A stretch of DNA of 64,000 nucleotides from Membranipora membranacea (Eukaryota; Bryozoa; Gymnolaemata; Cheilostomatida; Membraniporidae), in assembly GCA_914767715.1 (NCBI GenBank), contig OU612065.1, positions 34,350,001-34,414,000 of the forward strand. The letters are read 5' to 3'. This document shows positions 12,106-22,648 of this stretch, one piece after another. The position numbers were made by a program, and so were the translations under genes. The notes beneath the pieces are model-generated. The model worked only from the letters and a program-made list of their open reading frames with translations. It ran no database searches and was not told where the DNA came from. Every line of letters starts with the position of its first letter. Position 1 is the first letter of the stretch.

Positions 12106-12702
12106 ACAGTTTCCTGTCTAGGTTGAGGAAGTTTTATTTTTACCTGATTCTGACACTGCCTCAGTTTTTTCTCCTACACACCCGCTGATATGTCTGTAAC
12201 TTGTGAATTAACCAAAATATAAGGTACACATATATTTTTTGAGTAATGAAAAAGCATTGTGCAATAATACATATCATGCAATATTTATTAGTGCTAGAGA
12301 TGCGTTAGACAAAGAGTGGCCCAATGGTTAAGGGTGCGAACTTGCAAACTTTGAAGACCGAGTTTAATTTTCAGCCTGGCAAATGATAATGTTGAAAATA
12401 AGATGCAATTAACATGTTATGCTTTCTACCTGATGCTGCCACAAATTATTTTCTTGCCCACCCACTGATATGTTGTCATGAGGGAACAACTTGAAAATTC
12501 ACCAAAAATAACATGAGTGAAATATGATTGGCCTATGGTATGGAGAAGACATTGTGATATCTTACCATAATCTACAATATTAATTGGATTTTTCTCTTCT
12601 GCAGACCTGATACATACATATAGAACCGGAGAGACAGGGCCGATGAAGACTTATTATCAGTGGTCAGTAAAGAGAAACTCAGTAAAGAGCAACTCACCAT
12701 GA
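3600..12702 (+). CDS. LRR-Roc-COR-caspase fusion protein (Roco-caspase), 5' partial
   Basis: Nine exons join in phase: 3600-3740, 7031-8931, 9085-9269, 9426-9587, 10265-10505, 10761-10934, 11301-11410, 11730-11949 and 12605-12702, with TGA at 12700-12702. They encode 1076 residues; the N terminus lies upstream of the window. Domain order is LRRs (about 1-105), Roc GTPase (about 115-300), COR (about 310-650), a linker (682-745), caspase p20 (about 750-880), a Pro/Gln/Asp-rich linker, caspase p10 (about 920-1015) and a 60-residue tail. Roc proteins are GTPase switches that dimerise through COR, and caspases cut after Asp once brought together. I infer a receptor or scaffold whose LRRs control a built-in protease. 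Every exon has GT and AG borders and there is no internal stop. The long first intron holds repeats. A kinase or death domain, usual in animal Roco proteins, is not seen. The fusion rests on splice phase and not on a transcript. Confidence 0.85.
5393..5714. repeat. 330-bp interspersed repeat, copy 2
   Basis: This is the same sequence as 1287-1616, in the same orientation, with a handful of substitutions. It is outside the large duplication, so it is a dispersed element in its own right. Confidence 0.75.
5863..6069 (-). mobile_element. MITE of the GGGGGGTCTTTCAATTA family, partial
   Basis: In reverse orientation it matches the complete copy at 16063-16306, including the internal GATGGAACTATATA core and the GAGCGATT motifs. 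The outer ends have decayed. Confidence 0.7.
6569..6615. repeat. Perfect 47-bp palindrome
   Basis: Two 23-bp arms around a single central base are exact complements. The arm begins TTTATAATGAATCTGCTTCC. It is intronic. No family is recognised. Confidence 0.9.
6668..6948 (+). pseudogene. Non-LTR retrotransposon remnant (endonuclease-RT spacer)
   Basis: The frame contains a stretch like the region between endonuclease and reverse transcriptase in CR1/Jockey-type elements: a Phe/Tyr-rich helix, then a Lys-Pro-Pro-Met-Thr-Thr box (usually KPWIT) and a basic, Asn-rich helix ending NKL. No endonuclease or RT core is attached, so it is a fragment. A related remnant is at 40309-40860. Confidence 0.5.
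7031..8931 (+). CDS. Roc-COR exon of the Roco-caspase gene
   Basis: One 1901-nt exon (phase 2 in, phase 1 out) encodes the end of the LRR domain, Roc and COR. The LRR cap ends in a SPPYAVCSQGLPAMRKYF segment; the Pro-Pro, Cys-x-Gln-Gly and Tyr-Phe pattern is what joins LRRs to Roc in other Roco proteins. Roc shows G1 GQTMAGKTS at 7272-7298, G3 HDFGGQ (DFGGQ at 7431-7445) and G4 THCD at 7638-7649. The DxGGQ and THxD forms are the Roc versions of the Ras motifs. The following 350 residues fit COR in length and position. The acceptor is CTTTTTACAG at 7030 and the donor is GTGAGT at 8932. An upstream Met at 6975 is intronic and I reject it as a start. Confidence 0.9.
9085..9269 (+). CDS. Linker exon between COR and caspase
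   Basis: This exon (phase 1 in, phase 0 out) gives 62 residues that are acidic and polar, with no recognised domain. It contains the Asp-rich stretch YDSDSYPVTADP just before the caspase. I see no CARD, death domain or death-effector domain, so recruitment would have to come from Roc-COR or the LRRs. Asp residues here could be processing sites, which is inference. Confidence 0.75.
9426..10505 (+). CDS. Caspase p20 (large subunit) exons
   Basis: Exons 9426-9587 and 10265-10505 encode the large subunit. The first holds the opening strand RGRALIISN and an Arg in NTRKGSEHD that aligns with the S1-pocket Arg of caspase-3 (TSRSGTDVD region). The second has the catalytic His in TSHGHEG (codon 10367-10369) and the catalytic Cys in IIQACAG (codon 10496-10498). 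The usual box is QACRG; here Arg is Ala, but that Arg is not the catalytic or S1 residue. GKPKLVIIQAC is very close to animal caspases and unlike the DSC or DMC boxes of meta- and paracaspases. The intron between the two carries a small MITE. Confidence 0.9.
9605..9740. mobile_element. Foldback MITE with 9-bp target duplication
   Basis: Inverted arms 9616-9666 and 9678-9729 enclose an 11-bp loop. The 9-bp sequence GCTCCGCCA occurs directly on both sides, at 9605-9613 and 9732-9740. A 9-bp duplication is typical of Mutator-like elements. It lies in an intron of the caspase part and does not touch splice sites. Confidence 0.8.
10761..11949 (+). CDS. Caspase interdomain linker and p10 (small subunit) exons
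   Basis: Exon 10761-10934 encodes a Pro/Gln/Ser/Asp-rich linker of about 58 residues that includes LEVD (10823-10834), a plausible cleavage site, and ends in SDFIIMQSSFD. This ending matches the ADFLYAYSTAPG stretch that precedes the p10 S1 loop. Exon 11301-11410 encodes SHRSPKVGSLFIRCL, matching the SWRNSKDGSWFIQSL loop with its S1 Arg kept (residue 940) and Trp replaced by His. Exon 11730-11949 continues the p10 helix and gives the final strand pattern (PQSRCTFPGNKFYL), then a tail with no recognised domain. The phases are 1-1, 1-0 and 0-1. Confidence 0.85.
12035..12104 (+). repeat. Uninterrupted (TGC)23 / CTG triplet repeat
   Basis: Seventy bases of pure TGC/CTG lie in the last intron of the Roco-caspase gene (11950-12604). 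It is followed by TTACAG, which could act as a cryptic acceptor. The purity suggests recent expansion. Confidence 0.95.
12305..12400 (+). mobile_element. Decayed tRNA-derived SINE head
   Basis: An A-box-like AGTGGCCCAATGG is followed about 40 bp later by a weak B-box GAGTTTAATTTTC. It is intronic and too decayed to be a tRNA gene. Confidence 0.35.
12605..12702 (+). CDS. Terminal exon of the Roco-caspase gene
   Basis: The exon (phase 1 in) encodes the last 31 residues, a basic, Tyr-containing tail with no recognised domain, and ends with TGA at 12700-12702. The acceptor is TTCTGCAG after a T-rich tract. It joins in frame to GAACCTG at 11949. Confidence 0.75.
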
Positions 12703-13056
12703 CCATGACCGGCAGTTCTTCACCAGACTGATGACGCTGAAGATCATTTGCAACTCAATCTTACTAAGTCACAAACTGGTGGTTAGACAAAGAATATAAG
12801 TTATCATCTATATCTAAGTGCTGCTATTTGAGTTACCTAGTGTACATTCAAATATTCTTCTCAATTATTAAAAAAACTTTATATGTGTAGCATTGATTGC
12901 CTTTCACATTTGATTCATTTTAATCACATAAATATGTTTCTTATCCACAATGAATATTTCATTTATTATCCCCAATTTATACAATCTTCATTCACAAAGT
13001 TTATATTTATTATCTATAATGTATATATTTTATTAAAGCAAGGTATATATTTTTCT

Positions 13057-13062
13057 AATAAA
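13057..13062 (+). promoter_or_regulatory. Candidate poly(A) signal of the Roco-caspase gene
   Basis: AATAAA lies 355 bp after the stop codon in an AT-rich tail. It is the first exact match downstream of 12702 that I see. Confidence 0.45.
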
Positions 13063-14990
13063 TCTGGGAAAATTTAATTTAGGTCTACTTAGAAGTTTTG
13101 TCACACTGCATTAGAATGGAATATTCATCCTAAGTATCTAAAAGCTACATTGAATCGAATTGAAGTTTTTATGGCAGCAAAATGACATTGGCAATCGGAT
13201 ACCTTGGAGAGGTTTTACCCCAAAAGATTGCTGACTCCATTGCATAAAATTACGTTTAACTCTTGCAGCAACAAGCGCAGATAGTGTAGAAGAATCGATG
13301 ACAAAACCTTTAGTCACCCTACATTTCATTTGTGACCTACCAACAGTATAATGTCCCATGATGCTCATAATACCTTGATTAAATTTGGTGCGCATAATTT
13401 TCAGAAGTGAGCTCTTAGACAAGAATTTCTTCCTAAATTAAGATGAGAAAATAAGTTCACACAAAGTCAAACTTGATTGCAGATCAGAGAAATGCCAGTA
13501 AGCAGTGACAGCTTTGTACACAAAAAGCGTGTTATAGCTAGTATGTCTACTCAGGCCTGCTCCAAAGTGGAGTTTATTTTAAAAATTCTCTTGCTTTCAT
13601 CACTTATGCCATCCTAGGTTGGTGATAGGTATATGGCTAGTAAGTGCATGGAAGACACTTTTGTTAGTAAACAGTCGGTGATGAATAAGGTGTTGGCAGC
13701 AAAACAATGTTTGCTATCCAAAGCCGTTGAAACTGTGATATTACCACAAATCGACCTATCATGTTGAGTCATGCTACAGATGGATCAATATACCTCACAA
13801 AAGCCTGTGTTCACTAGTTTTGTATCGACAAGAAGTACTCTTTGGTATTGAGGACAACAGCAAAGCTTTTCAGGACAAGCTGAAATTGAAAGAAGTTTCT
13901 ACATTATTCCTTCATCACCAACGAGAACACAATTTCTCCAGGCATAAATGGCGTAATTGAACTATATAGCTCACTTTGATCAGGCAGTTTGAAATAAACG
14001 TCCCAAGCTCCCTGTTTTGATGACAACGGGTAAATATATTATTGTAGGTACAAATGAAAACGTTCAGTTCTATATGTGCAGTAGTCATATTCATAAAAGA
14101 ATCATAGTAGAGGGATTCTTGGCGCAGACAATTTTGCTTGCTAAGACATATTTTAGGTACTTAGTCTAAATCAACACTCCGGTGTTCTAAGACATGTGGC
14201 AGATGCTGTATGTGATATGTCTTACAGCACGCATGTGGCCCCTACAGTACCACAACAATGCTTTATAGTTCTTGAGTGCTGTAAGATATGTCACAGTCAG
14301 CACTTGCCACATTTCTTACAATAATTGTTGTCAATGACGGTTTTTAGTACCCATTCAGAACATCATAATTTTTGTAATGTGAGTTGTCTGCTCATGGCAA
14401 ATGGAAGGACAACTTATAATATACACAGACATCTGTAAATGAAATATTTTACTCAGTCTATTTTCTTATGCAAAGTCAATATAATAAAACTGTAAGATGT
14501 TAAGATGATTTAGTAAGGTGGGCATTTTGTGATATTCTCCCATGAACCAACATCTGACACGGAACCTTGGTTAAAGTTTATTTGGGTCAAATTTATCTAG
14601 CCAGTCATCTTCCAAGAATTTCAACCTATTTCACATCTCAATATTTTGTGCGCACCATAATAAGCTTTGAGAAGAAAGAAGAAGGTAGGAATCAGCATTT
14701 TCATTGAAGTTCGACTTTCGGATATTTCAGGTAGAAGAATACTTTGTAAAAAGCAAGTTTGACTTCTACAACCGTGGCTTTAGCCCATTTGTATCACTAC
14801 ATAAATGACTGTCATTTTCACTGCATCAATAGATGATAATTGAGTAGATCAATTCAATAAGTTATAGTGATAAATGAGAAGAAGTTTGTTGCAATGAATT
14901 TGAATTGAATCAATTGAATTGACAATTCAATCAATGCCAGTACAGTAGAGTAGAGTAGTAGAGTCGAGTTGACTACTGGCATTGAATTGG

Positions 14991-15371
14991 TAGAGTGGCA
15001 TTGAGTGGTAGATGAGTAGTAATGAGTAACAACACAACAGCCCGGTTGGATGACCAGTTTTGTTACTCCTTTCCTTGCTTGCTGTTTGATGATGTTTTGT
15101 AGCTGGCCCCAAAGGAAAGGGGGGCTAGCCAAACATTGCACGACAAGACCCGTCCCAATAATGTTTTGGACTTGGAGTCAATAGAGTGGCATTGAGTTGT
15201 AGATGATTAATAATGAGTAACAACACAACAGCCCGGTTGGATGACCAGTTTTGTTACTCTCCTTTCCTTGCTTGCTGTTTGATGATGTTTTGTAGCTGGC
15301 CCCAAAGGGGGGCTAGTCAAACATTGCACGACAAGACCCGTCCCAATAATGTTTTGGACTTGGAGTGAACC
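14991..15371. repeat. 191-bp tandem duplication
   Basis: Two adjacent copies start at TAGAGTGGCATTGAG (14991 and 15182). They share a GTAACAACACAACAGCCCGG block and a TTGCACGACAAGACCCGTCC block, with a small A/G-rich indel between them. Frames on the minus strand are shadows of the repeat. Confidence 0.85.
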
Positions 15372-16062
15372 TGGGTTGCAGTTTGTACTCAAACTCAAAC
15401 TGATAAAAATTAAAAATTTAAGCAAGTTAAGTCCGTCAAGATTGTTAGTCAGTGTTTCTCCTAGACCTTGATTGTTGTAAGCAAGGAGTACTGTTACTCC
15501 TTGATGTAAGTAAGCAATGATGGTGGGTGAGCAGCGAGCTCCCACTCTCAATCATTGACTTTGACTATAGACCTGCAATGTTGCTTTGGAATAAGTCGGC
15601 CAAGAGCAAACTGTGGGAAATATGGGATTACCTTACTTTATTTCTGCTACATGTTAGTTAGTAATTTTACCCAAACTAGTAGCTTGTTGTTACTTCTTAA
15701 ACTTTGGTCATTTTGCACATGTATACTGGTGCCTAGACAAATGGATCTCATTGCCTAGACTGGAAATAAGCAGAAAAACTGAGGGGGTTTTAGTTTCAGT
15801 TAGTAGCCAGTGTGATGTGTCGTCTAATCGTAAGCCAATACAGCCACAACCAGTTTCCCAAAAGGGATTGCTAAGCCATCTATTTTCCACTTACACCCAG
15901 GTCATCTCGATGAGTTGGAAACTGGCCAATAACCGGCCGTTGGTGGCAGATGCCTGCCATAATCCTCAACACAATCACACAGTAGTATTCTGTGAGCTCT
16001 GACCCAGTAAGACTGGTGTTTAACAATGTCTACTCGGGCACTCGAAGCGCAGGTGTGCCCCA

Positions 16063-16306
16063 GGGGGGTCTTTCAATTAGAAACAGCCACGATCACAATC
16101 TGATCGCTCACTCCCTGGGAGTGATACCTGCTACGTTCTCGCTTTCCGATCGCTCACTCACTTGATGGAACTATATACATTCTGAGTGAGCGATTTCGGA
16201 GCGATTTTGTCTAATTGAAAGACCAAGTGAGTGATAACTTTGGAGCGATGTGATAGTGATAACTTGCTTTAGTAAAGGATCTCTCTTTCTAATTGAAAGA
16301 CCCCCC
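16063..16306 (+). mobile_element. Complete MITE, GGGGGGTCTTTCAATTA family
   Basis: The 244-bp element has terminal inverted repeats GGGGGGTCTTTCAATTAG and its complement. Inside are several GAGCGAT/ATCGCTC motifs. A second complete copy is at 42018-42262, and partial inverted copies are at 5863-6069 and 25368-25612. I could not settle the target duplication, so the superfamily is open. Confidence 0.85.
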
Positions 16307-16966
16307 TGTTTGCCTATAAACTCGGTTTGCCGATAAATAACGGCTCATGTTTATCCTAGCTTACAAGAAGATCTGTTGTTCATTGAGTGTCATATTTTGG
16401 AAAACACATGATATTATAATTCATCGGATCTTTCGGGTTTGGCAAAAAAATAAACGGTATTGCAGTCCAGGAATTCATGAGTATTTCCACCTCAAGTTTT
16501 GATCATCAGACAAGCTAAATGTTAATTATTATGCATGATAATTTTCGCTGTGTTCATATAATCTCACTCACATTACGTTAGGCGCAGCGGTTTCGCGATC
16601 ACTGGAACTATCCGGTCGGCACTGATGTCATTTATAGACCCATACTCATACCTATTAACATAACAGCACTCCACTCCCCAAATAAAAGTATATTTATTTG
16701 CTGTGCTTGTAATTTTTATGTGATTCAGCAAGTTGTCGAGTAATTCCAGCATAGGGAACTTCTGGAGATGGATCAGTTCACAGTGTAAAAGAAGTATCTG
16801 GGAAAAGAACATCTAATCTTTCTATCAATCATAGAGAAAGTCCGCACCCAATATATTAGTTAGCCTCAGTTTGTGTTCCCAGAATGTTGAGTCATGCTCA
16901 ATCCTCGTACTTTCAGCTGAGCCTCGTACGCCAAACTGAATCTTCTGAGATAATACTGCAAACAAG

Positions 16967-19900
16967 ATGGATGCTGATCTGTACGATGAGTTTGGTAATT
17001 ACATCGGACCGGACTTAGATGACAGTGATGATGAGTTAGCGGATCAGGATAGTGATGGGTCAGCTGACCACGACGCTGTAGATGATGATCCCAACGATGC
17101 TGACGTATGTATTTTATAATCCTCCTCCATTCAAGTTTCTTCTTCGCAAAGTTTCTTTTTTTGCTTGACGTCGTTTCAACATCATCAAGCTGTATTTGGA
17201 GTAAAGCACTAAGTCTTGGAGTTTACTATGTGATTAGGAACTCAATTTGTACTTGGAAATACATCTTCATTACACTCAATGTGCATGTAGAAGACCAATT
17301 ACCCGACCTTGATAATCATTTTACTTTTTTGAACCAGAATGATGATATGGATGGAGATGATGGTGACGCTGATATGCAGGTTGTACTACACGAGGATAAG
17401 AAGTATTACCCTACAGCTAGTGAGACGTTTGGTCCTGATGTGGAGGTAAGTTGATAAGAGGATCTCCAATCCGCCTTCCTCTTGTGTTTATGACTATATA
17501 TCAATAAAATTAGGTCAAGATTTTATTCTCATCTTAGGATGTTTTTTTCACTGTAGTTATGCTGCCCAAAACATTTTTGGTTGGCTATGTACCAATAAGT
17601 AGGAGCTCAGATGAGCCCATCAGATTGAGAAGGCATGCAAGCTAAATTAAGCCTGGATGCTAAGTATTCAAGTATAGTTTTGAAATTGATCAACTTTGGG
17701 AGCTGAGTTCTTGACTTCAGCATCTCAGAGTCTTAACATGTGATTGTTTAGACATTTATACAAGAAGAAGACACCGAGCCGCTGACTGAGCCGATTATAG
17801 CACCTGTAAAACAGAGATAGTTTGCATATACAGAGCGAGAACTGCCTGTCACTACATATGACTATGAGTGAGTGAGGCTCATTATTCAGTCTATTCCTGA
17901 GAAAGACCAATCCTCCTGGCAAATTCCGATTTTCCCAGTCTATATCGTGAATATTGCAACAACTCGTTTTTTGTTAGCTGATTTGGCCTTTGATGATAAA
18001 TGAGTCATGAATTTTTGAGGCTGCAATTGGATGAATGTGGCATAATTTTTGTTCTCCGTTCCCGATATCTCATATTGCGCTGCTCTTATCATATTTCAGG
18101 TTTTTAGCTGATCTGATGGACAATGCTGACCTGATCAGAAATGTGTCACTGTGTGGCCATCTCCACCACGGAAAGGTAAGGAAAGCATTATCTCTCTGTT
18201 TCGTGATGTAAAGCAACACAATAGCGGCAATATACCAGGCTGGCAAGTCAGACTCACAGTGTAGTATCAATCATTGTTATCTGTATTACAGACCATGTTT
18301 GTGGATGCTTTGATGTAGCAGACTCATCCCCAGTTCCGTAGTATAGACATGCTGACAGCTGACCTACGCTACACTGACACCCTCTTCACAGAGCAGGAGC
18401 GCGGAGTCAGCATCAAGTCACAGCCTATCACTCTGGTACTCCCTGATGTGAAGGGCAAGTCCTTCCTGTGTAACATATTCGATACACCCGGACACGTGAA
18501 CTTCTCTGATGAGGTGACGGCAGCATTCAGAGTCAGCGACGGAGTTGTGATCTTTGTGGATGCTGCTGAAGGAGTAAGTTATAATGTTTGAATTGTCTAA
18601 TATTGCTCCACACGTTTTATCTCAACATATTTGTCACAGCCGATACAAGTTTGAGTTTTCAGCATTCTTTAACTTGTCTTGTCTTGTCTGCAATGGGGGA
18701 TAACACAACATACATTCTTTAACTTGATGTTCTTTTTTGAGTGAAACTCACCCACAAGCGCGCCTGGATAAAGTCCTCCACTGGGTGACTAAGCTGTTTT
18801 CTCAGCCAACTGGAAGATTCAGTTGAGAGCTGCTAATCGATCTCTCTATAAACAATCAACCAATACTGCCCCCTCCTTCCTCCACCACTATGGTTTGATT
18901 ACAGGTTATGATGAACACAGAGAGATTGATACAGCATGCCTTACATGAGAGACTGGCCATCACTATCTGTATTAATAAGATAGATCTTCTAATACTGGAG
19001 CTTAAACTTCCCCCTACTGATGCATACTACAAATTTAGACACATCATTGATGACGTACGTATCGAGATTAGACAATAAGCTCACTTTGCTTAGATAAATT
19101 AGTATATATCCGTTGGTAATGGAGGTCCATGGTACTTAGAGATGGCACATAACCTGTATATAAAGCATTACACATTTAGGGCAGTAAGGGCTATGCCTTT
19201 TTTTGCTGCAATCAACGACAAAAAGGAAAATATTATCCAGCTAGAGTTATGTTAATATTGATGGCAGCTCCTTATTTTCCTTATTCTTATTCTCTTTATG
19301 GAGAGAAAATGAAGAAGATTTAGATGATCTGACTCAATGTTCATTTGATCTAGTGGCACTATGTACACTTTGATAACAGAGTGCAGAAAAAAACTTCACC
19401 CAATTCAGATCCTTACACTTAGACATATCCCTGTATCTAGATCAAACTACAGCAACAGTTTTTTCAGTTCACTCAAGGAAATTATTATTGTTTCAGATAA
19501 ACGAGATAATAGCTAAGTACGGAGATGATGAGTCTCAGGGTATGGTCTCTCCTCTGCTCGGTAACGTCTGCTTCGCCAGCTCTTACTATAGGTTCTGCTT
19601 TACTCTGAGATCATTCGCTAACGTCTACTCTAAAACATACCAGGGTATCAACGATGTGGAGTTTGCTAGGAGACTGTGGGGAGATATGTACTTTAATAGC
19701 AAAACGTAGGTTTAATAATTCCTTTTTAATGTATTTTCTCCTGGAATTTTAACGTTCATTTTAAAAAGTAGGGTTGAAACATAAAAGTTCCAAATATTTT
19801 GACTGTTTACATTATGATGTAGGAGTCTGCTCATACCTGCTGCTCAGTGAAGAGTTAACCCTCAAAATTTGGCTGTTTGTTTAAGGTTTACTTTAGGATA

Positions 19901-22107
19901 TTGAAAAGATGTTTTGGCTTTTCCATACTGTAATTCATGTGTAAACTTTAAAATTTCAGCCGCAAATTCTCAAAGAAGGCACCACAGCCCGGAGCAGCGA
20001 GAAGCTTTGTGGGGTTTATACTTGAGCCTCTGTACAAGGTCTTTGCCCAGGTATACATGAAGTACTCCTTTGATCAAGTAGCGCTCTCCAGGATAAATTG
20101 TCTCCGCTTGATGTTAAAAACTTAACATCAGACTAAATTTATTTTCGCTGATGATAAGTTTCACTACTTAGTAACAGTTTTGACTATAGTAGCAACACAG
20201 TGAGAACTTCTGTGGAATGATTTTTTTGCCAATTTGAGTAGCTTTTCAAGAGTGTATCAACTTAGTCAGCCATTTATTTTATCCAACTTCAAGCAGCAAT
20301 CATAAAGGCACATGTATTGACTTGACTGCGTTTGCATTAACTATGTTATAAAACACAATAGTCTTTTGTGAGGCAATGGATACATGGACTCCTTTCTCCC
20401 TGCATTCTGGTGCAGAACCAACTCACCAGCTCGTCAGTTTTCTCTCATTTAGTAATTGGTCCATGCACTTGCCTAATGCCATTTAGTAAGAGACATCCTT
20501 CTGTGTAGCCACTGCTTTAGCCTATATTTCCTGTGTAGCCGCTGCTTTAGCTTACATTCCCTGTGTATACAGATAGTAGGAGATGTAGACGAATGCTTAC
20601 CCATGGTGTGTGAGGAGTTAGGTATACATCTAACTAAAGATGAGAAGAGAATGAATATCAGACCACTACTAAGATTAGTTCTCTCCAGATTCCTCGGTGA
20701 AATGAGCGGTATGTATGATACTAGGATATAGATAGTAACACCTCCTTGTGCCATGATTCTTATTTCGCCTGTGATACGAAAAGTTGGAGTTGTTTACTTC
20801 CATATATTGTGTGATCATGTGGGATAAATGTGCTGAAGTAGCAAACTTCAGGTAATAAATACCTCCTGGGCAGTCTGCGCCTTAAAATATGTGGAAACCT
20901 GACAGTTGACAGCGAATGAGCATGATTCTATACTTTGTACAGAATATTGTCAATCACTGGTCGAAAGGTAATCGAGATAAAAAAAACACCTGTTGTCCTA
21001 AATCAATGTTGGATCTTTTTTTATAAAACTATGCTCTTATCATAGGAATGTTGAGATGGTAGTTACTATGCTCTAACACTGTATGTACTATTACAGGTTT
21101 TGTTGAGATGGTAGTTACCATGCTCTAACACTGTATGTACTGTTACAGGTTTTGTTGAGATGGTAGTTACCATGCTCTAACACTGTATGTACTGTTACAG
21201 GTTTAGTTGAGATGGTAGTTACCATGCTCTAACACTGTATGTACTGTTACAGGTTTAGTTGAGATGGTAGTTACTATGCTCTAACACTGTATGTACTGTT
21301 ACAGGTTTAGTTGAGATGGTAGTTACCATGCTCTAACACTGTATGTACTGTTACAGGTTTAGTTGAGATGGTAGTTACCATGCTCTAACACTGTATGTAC
21401 TGTTACAGGTTTAGTTGAGATGGTAGTTACTATGCTCTAACACTGTATGTACTGTTACAGGTTTTGTTGAGATGGTAGTCACTATGATAAAGTCGCCCTA
21501 GAGATAACGGTAAGACTAAAGTAGAACACTTGTACACTGGACCTCAGGATACTGAAGTAGTGGAGGGTATGATAGAGTGTGACTCTGAGGTAAGTTATCT
21601 GGGGGAGGGGCGCCCGTATCTTAAAGCAAAGTCCTCACTATGGCCAGTTCAATTCTTTGGTCCAATTATTCAGAGTCTGGAGGGCCTCAGACTAACTTCA
21701 CTTGTGAATCAGTTCATTGTCATCTTCTGATCCTTGTTTTTACAGTACAGTATCAATTTGTGAGCTTTCTATATTGATATATTGAATTATATCAAGGAGC
21801 AACAGCCCTGTTACTCCTTGGTTTACATATAACTATATCGACTCATTCTGTCCCATTCTCTCCCTGTTCTGTCTTATATGTCATTCATATCTCGCATTTA
21901 CTGTTGATTTTAGTCATCTCTCATGGTCCACACCACCAAGCTTTACCCGACAGACGATGCTACATCATTCCATGTGTTCGGACGTATCATGTCAGGGACT
22001 CTGTATGCTGGGCAGGAAGTGAGAATTCTTGGAGAGAATTACTCGATGGCTGACGAGGAGGATTCAAGAATCGGACAAGTCGGAAGACTTTGGGTCTCTG
22101 AGGCCAG
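16967..22107 (+). pseudogene. EFTUD2: Truncated unprocessed EFTUD2 (U5 snRNP 116-kDa GTPase) pseudogene
   Basis: Eleven exon-like segments follow EFTUD2 in order: 16967-17104, 17338-17445, 17752-17867, 18100-18175, 18292-18573, 18905-19054, 19497-19705, 19960-20050, 20573-20708, 21461-21589 and 21914-22107. The start (MDADLYDEFGNYIGP), the G1 box GHLHHGK, G3 DTPGH and G4 NKID are recognisable, and intron phases all fit. But there are in-frame TAG codons at 17818-17820 and 18316-18318 and an extra base near 21497-21499 that gives a third TAG. The copy stops after about residue 530 of the usual 970; domains III-V are absent and the collagen gene follows. EFTUD2 is essential for splicing, so an intact copy should exist elsewhere. 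Sequencing error is unlikely to explain two substitutions plus loss of the 3' half. A locally active truncated transcript cannot be ruled out. Confidence 0.85.
21045..21512 (+). repeat. 52-bp tandem array carrying a 3' splice site
   Basis: The unit starts GTTT(A/T)GTTGAGATGGTAG and ends TGTACTGTTACAG. Exact 52-bp spacing gives unit starts at 21097, 21149, 21201, 21253, 21305, 21357, 21409 and 21461, with a degenerate unit before them. Each unit is the end of the intron plus the start of EFTUD2-like exon 10, so eight acceptor sites stand in a row. Only the last one leads into the remaining exon; the others meet a TAA after CTC. Confidence 0.95.
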
Positions 22108-22648
22108 GTATTAATTTGCAAACCCTAAAGGAGTAAAGACATTAATAGGAAGAAAAAATTTGCCATTGAAAGTAGACTTGAAATAGATGCTAGCTAACAT
22201 TGACACACCCTCTTTACTTTATATAAACTACCCTCTTGATAGCTAACATTAAATCCCCTAACCAGCTATATCAAACTCTTGATAATATTTACTCCTCTAG
22301 AGTATGTCCAAATTTCTTTATCTGCAGCAGCCCCTATTATTTAAAGAAAATGTTGGTTTGGTTCTCACTATTGCGTTGTGTGCCATTAAATTATTATTAT
22401 TATCATATTATTATATTATATGTAAATATTGTTTTTTTTTTCTTACTTTATTATTCCAATATTGTACTCCTATTTTCATCAGTAATTCACTATTCCGAAT
22501 TTTGTATGGATGCCAAATAATGCAATATGCAAAACAAGCTCCAATCATGTTGGACAGACTGCAGAACCATAATAGAATAATAGTGATTTTTCAATAAATG
22601 AAAACTATCGCTATAATATATTTGCGTATTTATTTTTCTTTTCAGAGT
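22108..22648. other. Spacer between pseudogene and collagen-like gene
   Basis: The sequence is AT-rich with T-runs and ATT repeats. I searched for the next EFTUD2 exon (the segment after VARY) and did not find it. The stretch ends in a strong pyrimidine tract and CAG at 22643-22645, just before the ATG at 22649. Confidence 0.6.

Larger units (their letters stand above)
12703..16966. other. Spacer between Roco-caspase and EFTUD2-like pseudogene
   Basis: No gene is supported here. A minus-strand frame at 13138-13422 (94 codons) has some Cys/His content but I cannot place it. Around 14187-14322 there are inverted arms of about 44 bp (TGTGGCA...TCTTACAGCAC). A tandem duplication (14991-15371) and a complete MITE (16063-16306) are listed separately. 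Confidence 0.6.

Noticed and set aside
13138-13422. 94-codon minus-strand frame as a transposase
   Set aside because: I looked for DDE or zinc-finger patterns and saw none that hold.
17818-18318. TAG read as a sense codon (alternative genetic code)
   Set aside because: Both EFTUD2-like stops are TAG at non-conserved positions, but SNAPC3, the Roco-caspase exons, gag, protease and RT are all free of internal TAG and the EFTUD2 copy also has a frameshift and lacks its 3' half.
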